Virus record (IMG/VR): IMGVR_UViG_3300036909_000234 | Location: 1-39,620 of that record | Reading direction: 5' to 3' (one strand) | DNA length: 39,620 nt | From: a virus | Shown here: positions 8,658 to 16,757 of the stretch, one piece after another | Layout: each line of letters starts with the position of its first letter | Position numbering within the stretch: position 1 is the stretch's first letter | Program-made: the position numbers and the translations under genes | The notes under the pieces: model-generated | The model's input: the letters and a program-made list of their open reading frames with translations, nothing else | Database searches by the model: none | What the model was told of the DNA's origin: nothing

Positions 8658-8884
8658 GGTGACTGTACCTCCTTGTTTTGGGGAACCACGATGAGAGAAC
8701 TATCCCTCAACTTATACACCCGACATTTCCAATCGAGCGCGACGGCCTCGCGAAGTGTGCTTGCTACTTTGGACTGAGGTCCCATGACAAAGGCAGACTT
8801 TTCGAGTATCTCTCGTGAGAACTCAGCTACAATGTCTCGTGCTATAGAAGTCGGCACTTCGTTTGGTATTCCGAATGGTCCCAT
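8654..8884 (-). CDS. small unknown protein
   Basis: 76 residues. Helical first half (TSIARDIVAEFSREILEKSAF), then a short beta-like stretch (CRVYKLRDSSLIVVPQNKE). The stop overlaps the next start by 4 bp. Function unknown. The 43-bp gap upstream (8885-8927) shows nothing clear beyond a possible ribosome binding site (AGAGAGCAGGTAAC). Confidence 0.65.
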   Translation of the reverse strand: MGPFGIPNEVPTSIARDIVAEFSREILEKSAFVMGPQSKVASTLREAVALDWKCRVYKLRDSSLIVVPQNKEVQSP

Positions 8885-8927
8885 CAGTTACCTGCTCTCT
8901 ATAAGAGACTGTTGTAGTTCTCAATAC

Positions 8928-9314
8928 TCAGTATGACACTCGTTTCGGGTCGCCCATGTTGTGAGTCCAAGTAGCATCCTTGCTCATAGGAAGCGGACTT
9001 TGAATGAATCCCGAACCCATGCAGTCTTCACAGGTAGGAGATGGTCTTCCTAACCTTTTCACACAAAATGGGCAGGGTTTCTGTTCTCCACGAGGAAAGC
9101 TGTACTGATTGAGTGTGAGTGCGCGGACAATAGCATCGCGCTGGTTGTTTGTCAAAGTGATAGTCTCAACAAAAGGACTTTCGAGCTTTGTGGTGAAGAA
9201 ATTGGCGCGTAGCTGGAAGGTGAACCCATGGAGTCTCCACCCCAGAGGTCCTTCAAGCACGCGCCAGTAGTCTTCATCAGCCTTCATTTGAACAATTTGA
9301 GCTTTATTTGCCAA
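8928..9314 (-). CDS. unknown protein with DnaJ-like zinc knuckle
   Basis: 128 residues. Residues 82-103 carry CPFCVKRLGRPSPTCEDCMGSGF, four Cys in two CxxC pairs, the second followed by GSGF as in the CxxCxGxG repeats of DnaJ-type zinc domains. The N-terminal 70 residues look beta-rich (WRLHGFTFQLRANFFTT). A small zinc-binding partner of nucleic acid or protein is plausible (inference). It ends 2 bp past the CCA-enzyme stop, within the same co-directional run. Confidence 0.7.
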   Translation of the reverse strand: MANKAQIVQMKADEDYWRVLEGPLGWRLHGFTFQLRANFFTTKLESPFVETITLTNNQRDAIVRALTLNQYSFPRGEQKPCPFCVKRLGRPSPTCEDCMGSGFIQSPLPMSKDATWTHNMGDPKRVSY

Positions 9315-9316
9315 CC

Positions 9317-10657
9317 TTACAGGCCTCCTTCAACCTGGCATTCCTTCATCGTTTCCAAGGTGTCAACAACGAAAGCCAACGCCTCTTCCTTGGTCGTTAC
9401 TTCCCCGGCCAACTGAGCATTGCCGACTTCGAACAGCAAAGTCTTGAACAGCGGTCCCGGCTTCATGCCCATCTCTATCAGGTCGCGGCCTGTCACCAGG
9501 AGAACCGGATGGAGCTTCTCTTCCGGTGTTTCAGCCAGCAGCTTCTCTACGAACTCAGCATGAACCAGGTTCACCCGACCGGCTGTGGCATCCAGCTTAT
9601 GCAATGCCAACAGTTCGGCGAAGTTCGGCTGGGCCAAGAAGCGCATGACCTTGGCCTTGCGCATTTCCTGAACCAAACGGAAGTCCATGTGCTGAGCCAC
9701 GTGGCTGACCACTGTGTCTACGACGTCAGTGGAGAACCGCAGCCGATTCAGTATGTCGCGAGTCATCTTGGCTCCGACTTCTTCATGACCGTAGAAAGTC
9801 GGCTGGCCATTCTTCTCGCCATTCGTGACCGGCTTCGCCACATCGTGCAGCAAAGCAGCCAAGGCCAGGGTCACACTGCAACCCTTTTCCAGCTGAGCCA
9901 GCAGCAGCTTTGTGTGAACCCAGACATCACCCTCGGGATGATGCAAGTCGTTCTGCTCCACCCCAACCATTGCCTGAACTTCTGGCAGTACGAATCCCAA
10001 CAGGCGAGTCTGGAGCAACAGTTCCATACCCACGTCGGCACGACCAGAGGTCAGTATGTCAACCAGTTCCTGTGCGACGCGCTCGGCGCTGACGAAAACT
10101 ATCCGATGAGCGTTTTCCTGCATCCCCTTGAGGGTGTTTGGCTCTATCGTGAATCCCAGCTTGCAAGCGAAGCGGACTGCGCGGAGCAACCGCAGGGCGT
10201 CCTGTTCGAACCGATCAGCAGGAACTCCAACTGCCCGCAGAACCTTGTTCTTCAAGTCTTCCAGGCCGCCATTACCCAAGTCATGGACGTTTCCATTGAG
10301 GTCCATCACCATCGCGTTGACGGTCAGATCACGACGCTGCATGTCTTCGTAGACGTCAGTGGTGAACGAAACGTCAACCGGGTGGCGACCATCTACATAG
10401 ACGCCATCCTTCCGGAATGTGGCGACTTCAACTGCTTCGCCTTCGAACATCACCAGAGCCACACCGAAGTGTGCTCCAACGACTTCCGTTCCCGGGAAGA
10501 CCTCAGCAACCTGCTCCGGTGTGGCAGCTGTCGCGATGTCCATATCCTTGGCATCAACACCCAGGACGTAATCGCGAACTGCTCCACCGACAAAGTAGGA
10601 TTCATATCCTGCTTCGGTCAGCTTGGTGAGGATCGGCTTGTAATGATCAAATCTCAT
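9317..10657 (-). CDS. cca: CCA tRNA nucleotidyltransferase with HD domain
   Basis: 446 residues from ATG 10657, chosen because AGAGAGAAG sits just upstream; an in-frame start at 10702 has no such signal. Class II nucleotidyltransferase motifs appear in order: FVGGAVRDYVLG, the metal-binding DMDIAT, RRDLTVNAM, and the base-recognition block DRFEQDALRLLRAVRFA. A C-terminal HD domain follows (LHDVAKP), as in bacterial Cca with phosphohydrolase activity. It would add or repair CCA at tRNA 3' ends, useful to a phage whose host or own tRNAs are damaged. A poly(A) polymerase is the alternative within the family, but the HD domain favours Cca. Confidence 0.92.
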   Translation of the reverse strand: MRFDHYKPILTKLTEAGYESYFVGGAVRDYVLGVDAKDMDIATAATPEQVAEVFPGTEVVGAHFGVALVMFEGEAVEVATFRKDGVYVDGRHPVDVSFTTDVYEDMQRRDLTVNAMVMDLNGNVHDLGNGGLEDLKNKVLRAVGVPADRFEQDALRLLRAVRFACKLGFTIEPNTLKGMQENAHRIVFVSAERVAQELVDILTSGRADVGMELLLQTRLLGFVLPEVQAMVGVEQNDLHHPEGDVWVHTKLLLAQLEKGCSVTLALAALLHDVAKPVTNGEKNGQPTFYGHEEVGAKMTRDILNRLRFSTDVVDTVVSHVAQHMDFRLVQEMRKAKVMRFLAQPNFAELLALHKLDATAGRVNLVHAEFVEKLLAETPEEKLHPVLLVTGRDLIEMGMKPGPLFKTLLFEVGNAQLAGEVTTKEEALAFVVDTLETMKECQVEGGL

Positions 10658-10721
10658 ACTTCTCTCTACGTGCGAACTCACAGGAAAGGTTACGATTTCC
10701 ACACTCTAACTAGAGGGTTCA

Positions 10722-11324
10722 ATGATCAAGTGCTTCTTAGTAACACCCACCGGAGATGGAGTGATGTATCTCCGTCGGTACTCAGCTGGACCGGAAGTAA
10801 TTTGCACTGGACCTATGCGTTATCACGATGCAATGAACTTGGCCTTCGAAGTACCCATCACCACTGACAAGGATGGATATTGGTCACACCTACAAGATTA
10901 TAAGATCTCACATGAGGATCCTCGCTGGCCTCAATCCTGCACCTGCGGGTATGTCTTCAAAGAAACTGACACCTGGCAGTACTTCCATGATCGCATCGAA
11001 ACTGACGGAATCACTCGCTGGCCTCATCGTCAACTTCCAGTAGGAGCCATGTGGTGGGCTTCCTGGATGCCTAAGAACATGTACTGGGACAACAAGGAAG
11101 ATGATAACTTGATGGTGATCACTCCGGGAGGAGAATGGTGCATTGACTCCCGCGCCTCTAACTGCACTATGAAGGAAGATCGTCTACATCGTTGCTGGGT
11201 CAGACATGGAACTCCTCCCGATATTCATGTCGACAAAGGTGGTCAAACGTGTGCTGCCGGAGCAGGGTCAATTCAGTGTGGGGATTATCACGGATTTCTG
11301 CACCATGGTAGTCTTACTACCTAG
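10722..11324 (+). CDS. unknown 200-aa protein, lone plus-strand gene
   Basis: The only plus-strand gene in the left half, divergent from the CCA enzyme with 64 bp between starts, and convergent with the HAD nucleotidase (4-bp overlap of ends). Starts MIKCFLVTPTGDGVMYLRRY behind AGAGGGTT. It is rich in aromatic and His residues (PRWPQSCTCGYVF, MWWASWMPKNMYWDN) with a CxC, which may bind metal. No recognised family. Its lone orientation suggests separate acquisition and its own promoter, but I see no copy of the window's two-block promoter motif in front of it. Confidence 0.8.
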   Translation: MIKCFLVTPTGDGVMYLRRYSAGPEVICTGPMRYHDAMNLAFEVPITTDKDGYWSHLQDYKISHEDPRWPQSCTCGYVFKETDTWQYFHDRIETDGITRWPHRQLPVGAMWWASWMPKNMYWDNKEDDNLMVITPGGEWCIDSRASNCTMKEDRLHRCWVRHGTPPDIHVDKGGQTCAAGAGSIQCGDYHGFLHHGSLTT

Positions 11325-11794
11325 ACCCACACCTTCCACAATTCCTCGAGTGCCTGCTGGTTGTTCTGGTAGAGGATGAAGATTCCACCCTTCTCTTCCC
11401 AGGCAGTCTTGTACTTGATGTAATCATCGATGATGACATCACCAGGCTCCATGTAATGCGACTTGTCACGAGAAGGACAGATGATGATTGGCGTCCCGGG
11501 GAATTTACGTTCCACCCACTCAGCTTTCTGAGCATAGGCACCCACTCCGGCCTTTTCCTCATTGCAGCCAGTGAGGATTGTGGGACCCAGATGCTTGACA
11601 GCATCGAATAGTTCCCGGGCACCAGGCATCAGGTCAAGGTCATGGTAGAAGAACTCGTACTCCCGAATCTCGGTCCAGAACTTCCCTGATCCTTCTCGAT
11701 CTTCGAATTGTCGAGCTGGCTCTCCCAGAATTGCAAATGCCAGCCGGTCAAAGTCAGCCAAGACTCCATCCAAATCCAGAAACAGCTTTCTCAT
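11321..11794 (-). CDS. HAD-superfamily 5'(3')-deoxyribonucleotidase-like phosphatase
   Basis: 157 residues. The HAD nucleophile motif DLDGVLADFD is at residues 7-16; motif II is near TILTGCNEE and motif IV is DVIIDDYIKYK. The small size and order fit the NT5C-like nucleotidases common in phages, which dephosphorylate (d)NMPs during nucleotide-pool remodelling. The exact substrate cannot be read from sequence. It is coupled to the GGDEF gene upstream by a 4-bp overlap. Confidence 0.85.
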   Translation of the reverse strand: MRKLFLDLDGVLADFDRLAFAILGEPARQFEDREGSGKFWTEIREYEFFYHDLDLMPGARELFDAVKHLGPTILTGCNEEKAGVGAYAQKAEWVERKFPGTPIIICPSRDKSHYMEPGDVIIDDYIKYKTAWEEKGGIFILYQNNQQALEELWKVWV

Positions 11795-12372
11795 GCTAGA
11801 GCCTCCACCATCTGTATGCTTCCGAATTGGCCGCGCTCGCGCTCTCCAGCGGCAGTCCTTATAGCCTTGGCTAGATTCTGACCATCCTTGGCTTCATCCA
11901 AATCCCTGCCAATGCCGAAGCTGAAATCAGCACCCTTGTAGACGTGAGTTCGTCCGGTCAGCTTGTCCTTCACTTCGATCCGGGTGCTGCGCAGTATCTC
12001 TCTTGCGCTCTCCAGCTTTTCGTACAATTCGTCAGGACTATCTGCTCGGTAAACGAACTCGTCTCCCTTGTCGTGATAGGCTTCCAAACCAACTGCTTGC
12101 AGCGCGTCAGCTTTGGCTCTCAGAAGAGTGTCACCAGCTGCATATCCGTATCTGTCATTGAATGCCTTCAAACCGTCGACATCGCTCATGCCGACGGCTG
12201 GCGCTGGACTTCCTCCCAATGCAGGATCGTTGTGCTCCTCGAAGTCCTGGATGTTCGGAAGTCCAGTCTTGCGACTTACAAGCAGAGCAATGTTCTTCTC
12301 CTCATCGGTCATCTGATCAATGCGTTTGCGGAGGTTGGCTGTTTCTGGCTTGCGCTGCTCTTGGTAGCTCAT
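11791..12372 (-). CDS. stand-alone GGDEF-domain protein (diguanylate-cyclase-like)
   Basis: 193 residues, essentially one GGDEF domain with a short helical lead and no sensor domain or membrane segment. Features: TGLPN (36-40); SDVDGLKAFNDRYGYAAGD (63-81), with metal-binding Asp64 and the Asn-Asp of the substrate pocket; signature KGDEF (102-106) in place of GGDEF; FSFGIG (150-155); and a terminal helix like the KxxGxN region. No RxxD inhibitory site is obvious. The Lys for the first Gly may lower or change activity. It could make c-di-GMP or another dinucleotide, or just bind GTP. It overlaps genes on both sides by 4 bp. Confidence 0.85.
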   Translation of the reverse strand: MSYQEQRKPETANLRKRIDQMTDEEKNIALLVSRKTGLPNIQDFEEHNDPALGGSPAPAVGMSDVDGLKAFNDRYGYAAGDTLLRAKADALQAVGLEAYHDKGDEFVYRADSPDELYEKLESAREILRSTRIEVKDKLTGRTHVYKGADFSFGIGRDLDEAKDGQNLAKAIRTAAGERERGQFGSIQMVEALA

Positions 12373-12923
12373 GGCTCGATCACGACCGTCCTGTGTTCAT
12401 TACTGCAGTACTCGGGGCCTCGATCGCTGACGCCGTACCAGCAAAGAAGCCATCCGGCATCCTTCTCTGTCATGAAGCGTCTCTTCCACATCTTTCCTGG
12501 ATACACTCCAGTCGGGTAGGAACTCAACTTGTTGAGGGTCTCCTGCTTCATGTAGGCAGTGTCGCCATCGATGCGGATGTCTTCCCTTGAAGGTTGATCG
12601 CACACATCGGCTTGTTCGTAGGGGACAGCGGGGATCAGGTGGATGTCCAGGATTGTACTCGTCTTACGAACTGACTCGATTTCTTCCGTATCGACGACGC
12701 TGATGGCTCCCCAACTGGTGAGCACTGATTTCAGCCGGGGAGGTAACTTGACCGAATGAATCTCCACCGTGTGATCTGCTGTGTCCAGATACAGGGCCAC
12801 AATTCCGTTCTTCTCCATCCATTGAGTGAGTTCCTGGCGAATGCGTTCTCCCTCAGGTTCAAACTCTACGTTCTTTCTGATAGCATCCTCGGGAGGAGCT
12901 ACATGACAATCGACTCTGCTCAT
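12369..12923 (-). CDS. unknown 184-aa protein
   Basis: Starts at ATG 12923 behind AAAGGAACAG. Mixed alpha/beta: charged helix (GERIRQELTQWMEKNG), then strands (IVALYLDTADHTVEIHSVKL; STILDIHLIPAVPYE), then a Trp/Cys-rich C-terminal part (WKRRFMTEKDAGWLLCWYG). No recognised motif. The 4-bp overlap with the GGDEF gene suggests shared expression and possibly a shared role (inference). Confidence 0.75.
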   Translation of the reverse strand: MSRVDCHVAPPEDAIRKNVEFEPEGERIRQELTQWMEKNGIVALYLDTADHTVEIHSVKLPPRLKSVLTSWGAISVVDTEEIESVRKTSTILDIHLIPAVPYEQADVCDQPSREDIRIDGDTAYMKQETLNKLSSYPTGVYPGKMWKRRFMTEKDAGWLLCWYGVSDRGPEYCSNEHRTVVIEP

Positions 12924-12932
12924 CTGTTCCTT

Positions 12933-13070
12933 TCAGTATGGTTGCAATGTGAAGAAAAGCCAGATCTTCATCCACCACTTCGGTCTAGCAGCGCATGGAC
13001 CGTGATGCCCTCTTGTACGACTGCATTTCCAGCCAAAGGGAGGCAAGATGCATTTGGCAAATTGGCTCAT
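12933..13070 (-). CDS. 45-aa Cys/His-rich small phage protein
   Basis: Starts at ATG 13070, overlapping the stop of the upstream gene (13067-13069) as ATGA, and ends with TGA at 12933-12935. The peptide has CILPPFGWKCSRTRGHHGPC followed by AARPKWW, so three Cys and two adjacent His in a pattern (GWxCSR..GHxGPCAA) that I associate with tiny metal-binding phage proteins. It is easily missed because of its length. Function unknown. Confidence 0.65.
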   Translation of the reverse strand: MSQFAKCILPPFGWKCSRTRGHHGPCAARPKWWMKIWLFFTLQPY

Positions 13071-13468
13071 CCGATCGCCAAGCAACACACCTGCTTGAAC
13101 TCATCAGGAGATTCAATCTGTTCCACGGCTGGATCGACGAGAGTGTTTTCTGGGATGATCTCGGGATAGGTGGCCTTGTACCACCAGGTCATTTCTTCAA
13201 CCGCAAGGACACCTTCGGGGAATGCTGAAATCACAGCGAGGTTGTAATACCCCATCTCAAAGATGTCAGTGTGATTTTCGAGCACGGCCTTCTCGGCATC
13301 CTTGAATTTCAGATACCATCCCCAGGTCCGCTTGCGCTTCTGCTTGTCGTGGAGTACTGTTACGAAGAAAATAATTGGGCCGGGAGAGGGCGAACCAATG
13401 TTGATGTTCGCCCCATCTTCAGCCTCCGCCGTTTTGCGAAGCCATTCCTCGCTTGCGTTGAATTCCAT
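13067..13468 (-). CDS. unknown 133-aa protein
   Basis: Starts MEFNASEEWLRKTAEAEDG. A core alpha/beta region (GPIIFFVTVLHDKQKRKRTW) is followed by YYNLAVISAFPEGVLAVEEMTWWYKA and a CC near the C-terminus. The leader is 30 nt and carries CTAGGAGAGG before the ATG. A copy of the two-block promoter motif lies directly upstream (13499-13528). It leads a run with the 45-aa gene, the 184-aa gene, the GGDEF gene and the nucleotidase. Family not recognised. Confidence 0.75.
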   Translation of the reverse strand: MEFNASEEWLRKTAEAEDGANINIGSPSPGPIIFFVTVLHDKQKRKRTWGWYLKFKDAEKAVLENHTDIFEMGYYNLAVISAFPEGVLAVEEMTWWYKATYPEIIPENTLVDPAVEQIESPDEFKQVCCLAIG

Positions 13469-13498
13469 AGTCCTCTCCTAGCAGAACTCTTACGATAG

Positions 13499-13528
13499 TT
13501 CTACCAAGCAGGACTAGAAATCGGTTAA
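13499..13528 (-). promoter_or_regulatory. phage promoter motif copy (TTAACCGATT, then GTAGAA)
   Basis: On the minus strand TTAACCGATT starts at 13528 and GTAGAA at 13504, 24 nt start to start, as in the other copies. It ends 30 nt before the start of the 133-aa gene and overlaps the stop codon of the papain-like gene. The constant spacing is what supports it. Confidence 0.65.
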
Positions 13529-14280
13529 GAGGATACGATTCGCAAATCGGCTTCCAGTTGTGCCAGGTTCAACCCACTTGGAGAACCCTTGCTGGTCAGC
13601 CAGTCAGCACTGAGCAAGCAGTGAGCTTCGTCCACGTATGTCTTCCAGAAGTCCCACGTCATCTTCAGTGTAGCACCCCAGGTGATGCAAGTCAAACCTT
13701 CTTCGTCGTATGCAGCGACGAAGACGCAGTGACCACCCCATGAACCAGGAACTGTGCTGCCGGTGCCATTGTCAGGGACCACAGTCCAGATCGGCTGATT
13801 CTGTGCAGACAAGGGGAGTTGGACACCGATGTATACGCCACCAAACAGCTGGATGGACCTTTTGATTTCTGTGAAGTTCAACACGTTCGGGTCGACATAC
13901 GACTTCAGCGCGACTCCGCCAGCGCCATACTTCTTCCAGAGATTCAGAACACGCAGTTCTTCACCACCCTGATCGGTGGAAGGATCCGCTGGGTTGTACC
14001 CGTCCCACTTTTCGTAGAGGAAGAGGACTCTGGCGTCCGTGATGGTTCTTTCGATGCCAGTGTTGAGACTCCAGACCTGGATGGCATGAGCAACGCCAGC
14101 GATCGTACAGTCTCCAAGGGTGTCATTGAGCATCATGCCAAAGGAGGTCTTCCCCTTGAACCAATCGACAGAGACTGGCGGAGCAGGCAGGTTAGGAGCC
14201 AGATACTTCCCCAAGCGAAGAGTCCGACTGTCAATTTTTGCTGGGTGCTTTCCGAGTTTCATCTTGGCAGTGTATGGCAT
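13525..14280 (-). CDS. papain-like (C1-type) cysteine peptidase
   Basis: 251 residues. The likely nucleophile is in LGDCTIAGVAH (about residues 55-65), with a catalytic His in GSWGGHCVFVAAYDEEG (about 179-195) followed by TWGATLKMTWDFW, the Cys-His order of papain-fold enzymes. No signal peptide is seen, so action in the cytoplasm or in a virion is more likely than export. It starts behind AGGGAGAATCTC. It could process phage proteins or attack a host protein. Loss of activity cannot be ruled out from sequence. Confidence 0.75.
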   Translation of the reverse strand: MPYTAKMKLGKHPAKIDSRTLRLGKYLAPNLPAPPVSVDWFKGKTSFGMMLNDTLGDCTIAGVAHAIQVWSLNTGIERTITDARVLFLYEKWDGYNPADPSTDQGGEELRVLNLWKKYGAGGVALKSYVDPNVLNFTEIKRSIQLFGGVYIGVQLPLSAQNQPIWTVVPDNGTGSTVPGSWGGHCVFVAAYDEEGLTCITWGATLKMTWDFWKTYVDEAHCLLSADWLTSKGSPSGLNLAQLEADLRIVSS

Positions 14281-14319
14281 GAGATTCTCCCTCTAACCTA
14301 GGAATCCCATAGCCGATTT

Positions 14320-15243
14320 TTATGAAGACACATCAGTTGCCGGCGGAATGTGTTTCCTCTGGGGAGATGGAATATTGTCTTTGAATTCGTTGATCAGTTG
14401 TCTCATCCTATCAGGATGACCATTGCTCCAGTAATATCTGCCAGACAGAGAGTCATTGGTTTCTCCTGAAATCTGATTGGCCCAAAGCCGCTTCTTCTGC
14501 TTGGTGTCATCAGCAACCTTGGGGATGAAAACTGGATGCCATAGATGAAACACCGGGCCTGGAAGAGTCTTGTGTGGGCCGAACAAGGTGTCTGCAGCGA
14601 CCATAGCGGCATGATCCTCTCCACCCCATCCTCTGAATCTCGGGTCCCATCCTCCCACCTCTTCAAACCCCTTTCGAGGAATGATCTGAATCATTGCCCC
14701 ATACCAGTGTCCGATGGCTGATATTGGTTCTCCTTCATACTTGTCCTTGTTGGTGTAATCGTTTTCATCTGGGACATGAGCTAGGATCAGCTGCTTCGGA
14801 TCAGTGTTGATGATCTTCCTTGAAGCCTCCTCTGTGAGCCTGAACAGATTGCGATAAGGAACAAACCAGAGACGCCAACCATTCTTGGAGGCGTGACGAA
14901 TCTCTTCAGCACATAGAAGAATTGCTTCTGCTGAGATGCAAGTATCAGCGTCCACAATCGCGAAGATGTCTCCATGAGCCTTGCTCACCGCGTCGTTTAC
15001 TGCTACTGATTTTGAGAACGGAGCACGATGTTGAACCGCATCGATGTCTTCTCCAAGGATGATCTCTGAGCCGGGTAGTGCCTTCCTCCAGTAGCTGTTC
15101 AACCAATGCCAACTATCTGCTCTGTGACCAGTTGGCTCCGATAGGTGCAGAGGGACAAGGATGCTGATCCCATACCCCTTCACCCTCAGTATCCTGAAAA
15201 GGAAGAAGACGAAGATTCTCCACAGATTCTTAAGTTTTTCCAT
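14320..15243 (-). CDS. GT-A family glycosyltransferase
   Basis: 307 residues. The metal/nucleotide-sugar motif is DAD in FAIVDADTC (near 95). The acceptor and catalytic region FEEVGGWDPRFRGWGGED (near 195-212) matches the C-terminal block of galactosyltransferase-like GT2/GT7 enzymes, and VFHLWHP follows. A hydrophobic N-terminal segment (IFVFFLFRIL) could anchor it at the inner face of the membrane. It overlaps the pyruvyl transferase by 14 bp. The pair probably modify a polysaccharide, host or virion (inference). Confidence 0.85.
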   Translation of the reverse strand: MEKLKNLWRIFVFFLFRILRVKGYGISILVPLHLSEPTGHRADSWHWLNSYWRKALPGSEIILGEDIDAVQHRAPFSKSVAVNDAVSKAHGDIFAIVDADTCISAEAILLCAEEIRHASKNGWRLWFVPYRNLFRLTEEASRKIINTDPKQLILAHVPDENDYTNKDKYEGEPISAIGHWYGAMIQIIPRKGFEEVGGWDPRFRGWGGEDHAAMVAADTLFGPHKTLPGPVFHLWHPVFIPKVADDTKQKKRLWANQISGETNDSLSGRYYWSNGHPDRMRQLINEFKDNIPSPQRKHIPPATDVSS

Positions 15244-15985
15244 ATACTCTGCTCAGTTCTCGGAATGCATCGAAGACCTCGAACTTTGCATCGTCTACGC
15301 GATTCCGCTTTGGCTCGATCATTTTCCCAATCTCGAAAGGCGTCTTGATTGAGGCACTATAATCCTGATACTTAAAAAGACCGCCATCTTTTGCCAAGGC
15401 ATCACAGGATTCCACACGCCTGGGGATTCCCCCGATGGCGTCAGCAACAACCATTCCGTGCAGTGAAGAAGTCACTATTCTTCTGCAGGCAGAGATTTCT
15501 CGTATGACGGTTAGTGGATCGTCAAGAGGACTAATGACCTTGCGTGTGAACTGAGAGGGTACGAGTTTTTGGAATCGATCAGCAAGAGTTGAGTCCTGCC
15601 AGTGAGGTAAAATTCCCAAGTCCCAGGTCTTCTTTTGAGGCTCCACGAGCTCATTCGCCAAGAGGGCAGGATCACCCAAAGCAAACTGGCCAGTGAAAGC
15701 TCGAGCCGTCAGAGGACCTCTGAGAGCTAGGACGTGAGCATCTCGTGGATTGAATTTCAGTTTGGATGTTTCTCTCAGAAGACCAGAACCGACGATGAAT
15801 CCCCTCCACCCAGGAGGGATGTGTTCTAGGATAGATCCAACTGAGACTATGTCGGCCTCAGCAATAGGTTTCCATACAATTTTGTTGAGGTCGGAGAATC
15901 TCGCAAGAAGAAGAGGGGATAATACGTCTCCGAAATTCTCTACCCGTCGCCACCAGTAAACACTTTGCACCTTCCCGAACATCAT
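15230..15985 (-). CDS. polysaccharide pyruvyl transferase-like protein
   Basis: 251 residues. Family hallmarks: WWRRVENFGDVLSPLL (11-26), VGSILEHIPPGW, LALRGPLTARAF, ALGDPALLANEL, and SSLHGMVVADAIGGIPRR near the C-terminus. Members transfer pyruvate from phosphoenolpyruvate to sugars as a ketal, adding negative charge to capsule or exopolysaccharide. A phage copy next to a glycosyltransferase suggests remodelling of the host surface. The start is ATG 15985 or the adjacent ATG at 15982, behind AAAGGACC. Confidence 0.85.
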   Translation of the reverse strand: MMFGKVQSVYWWRRVENFGDVLSPLLLARFSDLNKIVWKPIAEADIVSVGSILEHIPPGWRGFIVGSGLLRETSKLKFNPRDAHVLALRGPLTARAFTGQFALGDPALLANELVEPQKKTWDLGILPHWQDSTLADRFQKLVPSQFTRKVISPLDDPLTVIREISACRRIVTSSLHGMVVADAIGGIPRRVESCDALAKDGGLFKYQDYSASIKTPFEIGKMIEPKRNRVDDAKFEVFDAFRELSRVYGKT

Positions 15986-16016
15986 TTTTGTGGTCCTTTG
16001 ATAGAGGAAGAGAGAG

Positions 16017-16259
16017 TCAGTTCATTGGTCCTTTAATACTCTCTACGATCATTTTTCTGAACTGACCCTCTGTAATGGACCATCTGTTCTCGGTGCTGTC
16101 TTTAACAATATCTAGATTTGCCTTCGCCAAGGCATAAACCTGCGACGCAGAGTCGTTTGTGCATCCGACATTGGCAACATGAGTGTAGAAACTACCTTCG
16201 ATTTCATGTCCTATGAGGGAAATGAGGGCACCCCGAGAAATGTCAACTTCTTCTCCCAT
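16017..16259 (-). CDS. small unknown protein
   Basis: 80 residues from ATG 16259 (GGAG just upstream); a TTG nine bases earlier is weaker. Starts MGEEVDISRGALISLIGHE, then a helix (ASQVYALAKANLDIVKDS) and a C-terminal ITEGQFRKMIVESIKGPMN. It overlaps the 55-aa gene by 17 bp. No family recognised. Confidence 0.6.
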   Translation of the reverse strand: MGEEVDISRGALISLIGHEIEGSFYTHVANVGCTNDSASQVYALAKANLDIVKDSTENRWSITEGQFRKMIVESIKGPMN

Positions 16260-16410
16260 CGTCTCCAATTCTCGGAATATCGGTGAGATCCATCTTCACC
16301 GAGAACGGTTGCTTCTCTCTTCGCGCAACTTCGTGCAAATTTGAGAAAAGGACCTCATTCCCGTCACTTTCTGCAACGATGTAGATGCCGTCAAAGTTCC
16401 ATTTGCTCAT
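16243..16410 (-). CDS. small unknown protein, 55 aa
   Basis: Starts at ATG 16410 in an ATGA overlap with the upstream stop (16407-16409) and ends with TGA at 16243-16245. The peptide begins MSKWNFDGIYIVAESDGNE and ends DIPRIGDDGRRS. It fills what would otherwise be a 140-bp gap in a tightly packed run, which supports it. Function unknown. Confidence 0.6.
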   Translation of the reverse strand: MSKWNFDGIYIVAESDGNEVLFSNLHEVARREKQPFSVKMDLTDIPRIGDDGRRS

Positions 16411-16757
16411 TTGAGTTTTCCTTCGTACACGTGGACAGACTCTGGCTGAGTCTCAAAATCGATTGATGGAATTGCCTCTTCAGTCCGGACAGAAGGAGGA
16501 GTTCCCGCACTTGCCTTCTCTACGACGGCACTTGTGGTCTTCTCCATTTCAAGAGTTCCGGAGGCCATCCAGCGAGCGTGAAACTTGCCATTGCAACCGG
16601 CGCTGCACGCATGTTTGACACCAGGATTGTGCATGTTCTCTTCACTCAAGCGAGCAGAATGAAATATACCATCCTCGGTGACCCAGGTCGTCCACCAGTG
16701 ATTCTGTAGCTTTTTGTCTTCGTTACATACATCGCAAGACGGAATTGTCTTTATCAT
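16407..16757 (-). CDS. unknown protein with N-terminal Cys/His zinc site
   Basis: 116 residues. CDVC at 8-11 and HACSAGC near 49-55, with nearby His, form a likely zinc site. The rest is low-complexity (TTSAVVEKASAGTPPSVRTE). Overlaps of 4 bp on both sides couple it to the RNA ligase upstream and the 55-aa gene downstream. Zinc binding is an inference from Cys spacing; the role is unknown. Confidence 0.7.
   Translation of the reverse strand: MIKTIPSCDVCNEDKKLQNHWWTTWVTEDGIFHSARLSEENMHNPGVKHACSAGCNGKFHARWMASGTLEMEKTTSAVVEKASAGTPPSVRTEEAIPSIDFETQPESVHVYEGKLK

Noticed and set aside
10657-10698. GTAGAG just upstream of the CCA-enzyme start on the minus strand
   Set aside because: The upstream block (GTAACCTTTC) matches poorly and the GTAGAGAGAAG stretch is better explained as the ribosome binding site.
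9308-10867. 519-codon plus-strand open frame
   Set aside because: It lies antisense to the CCA-adding enzyme and its translation is Gln/His/Leu-rich low-sense sequence with no motifs, while the minus strand shows a complete set of enzyme motifs.
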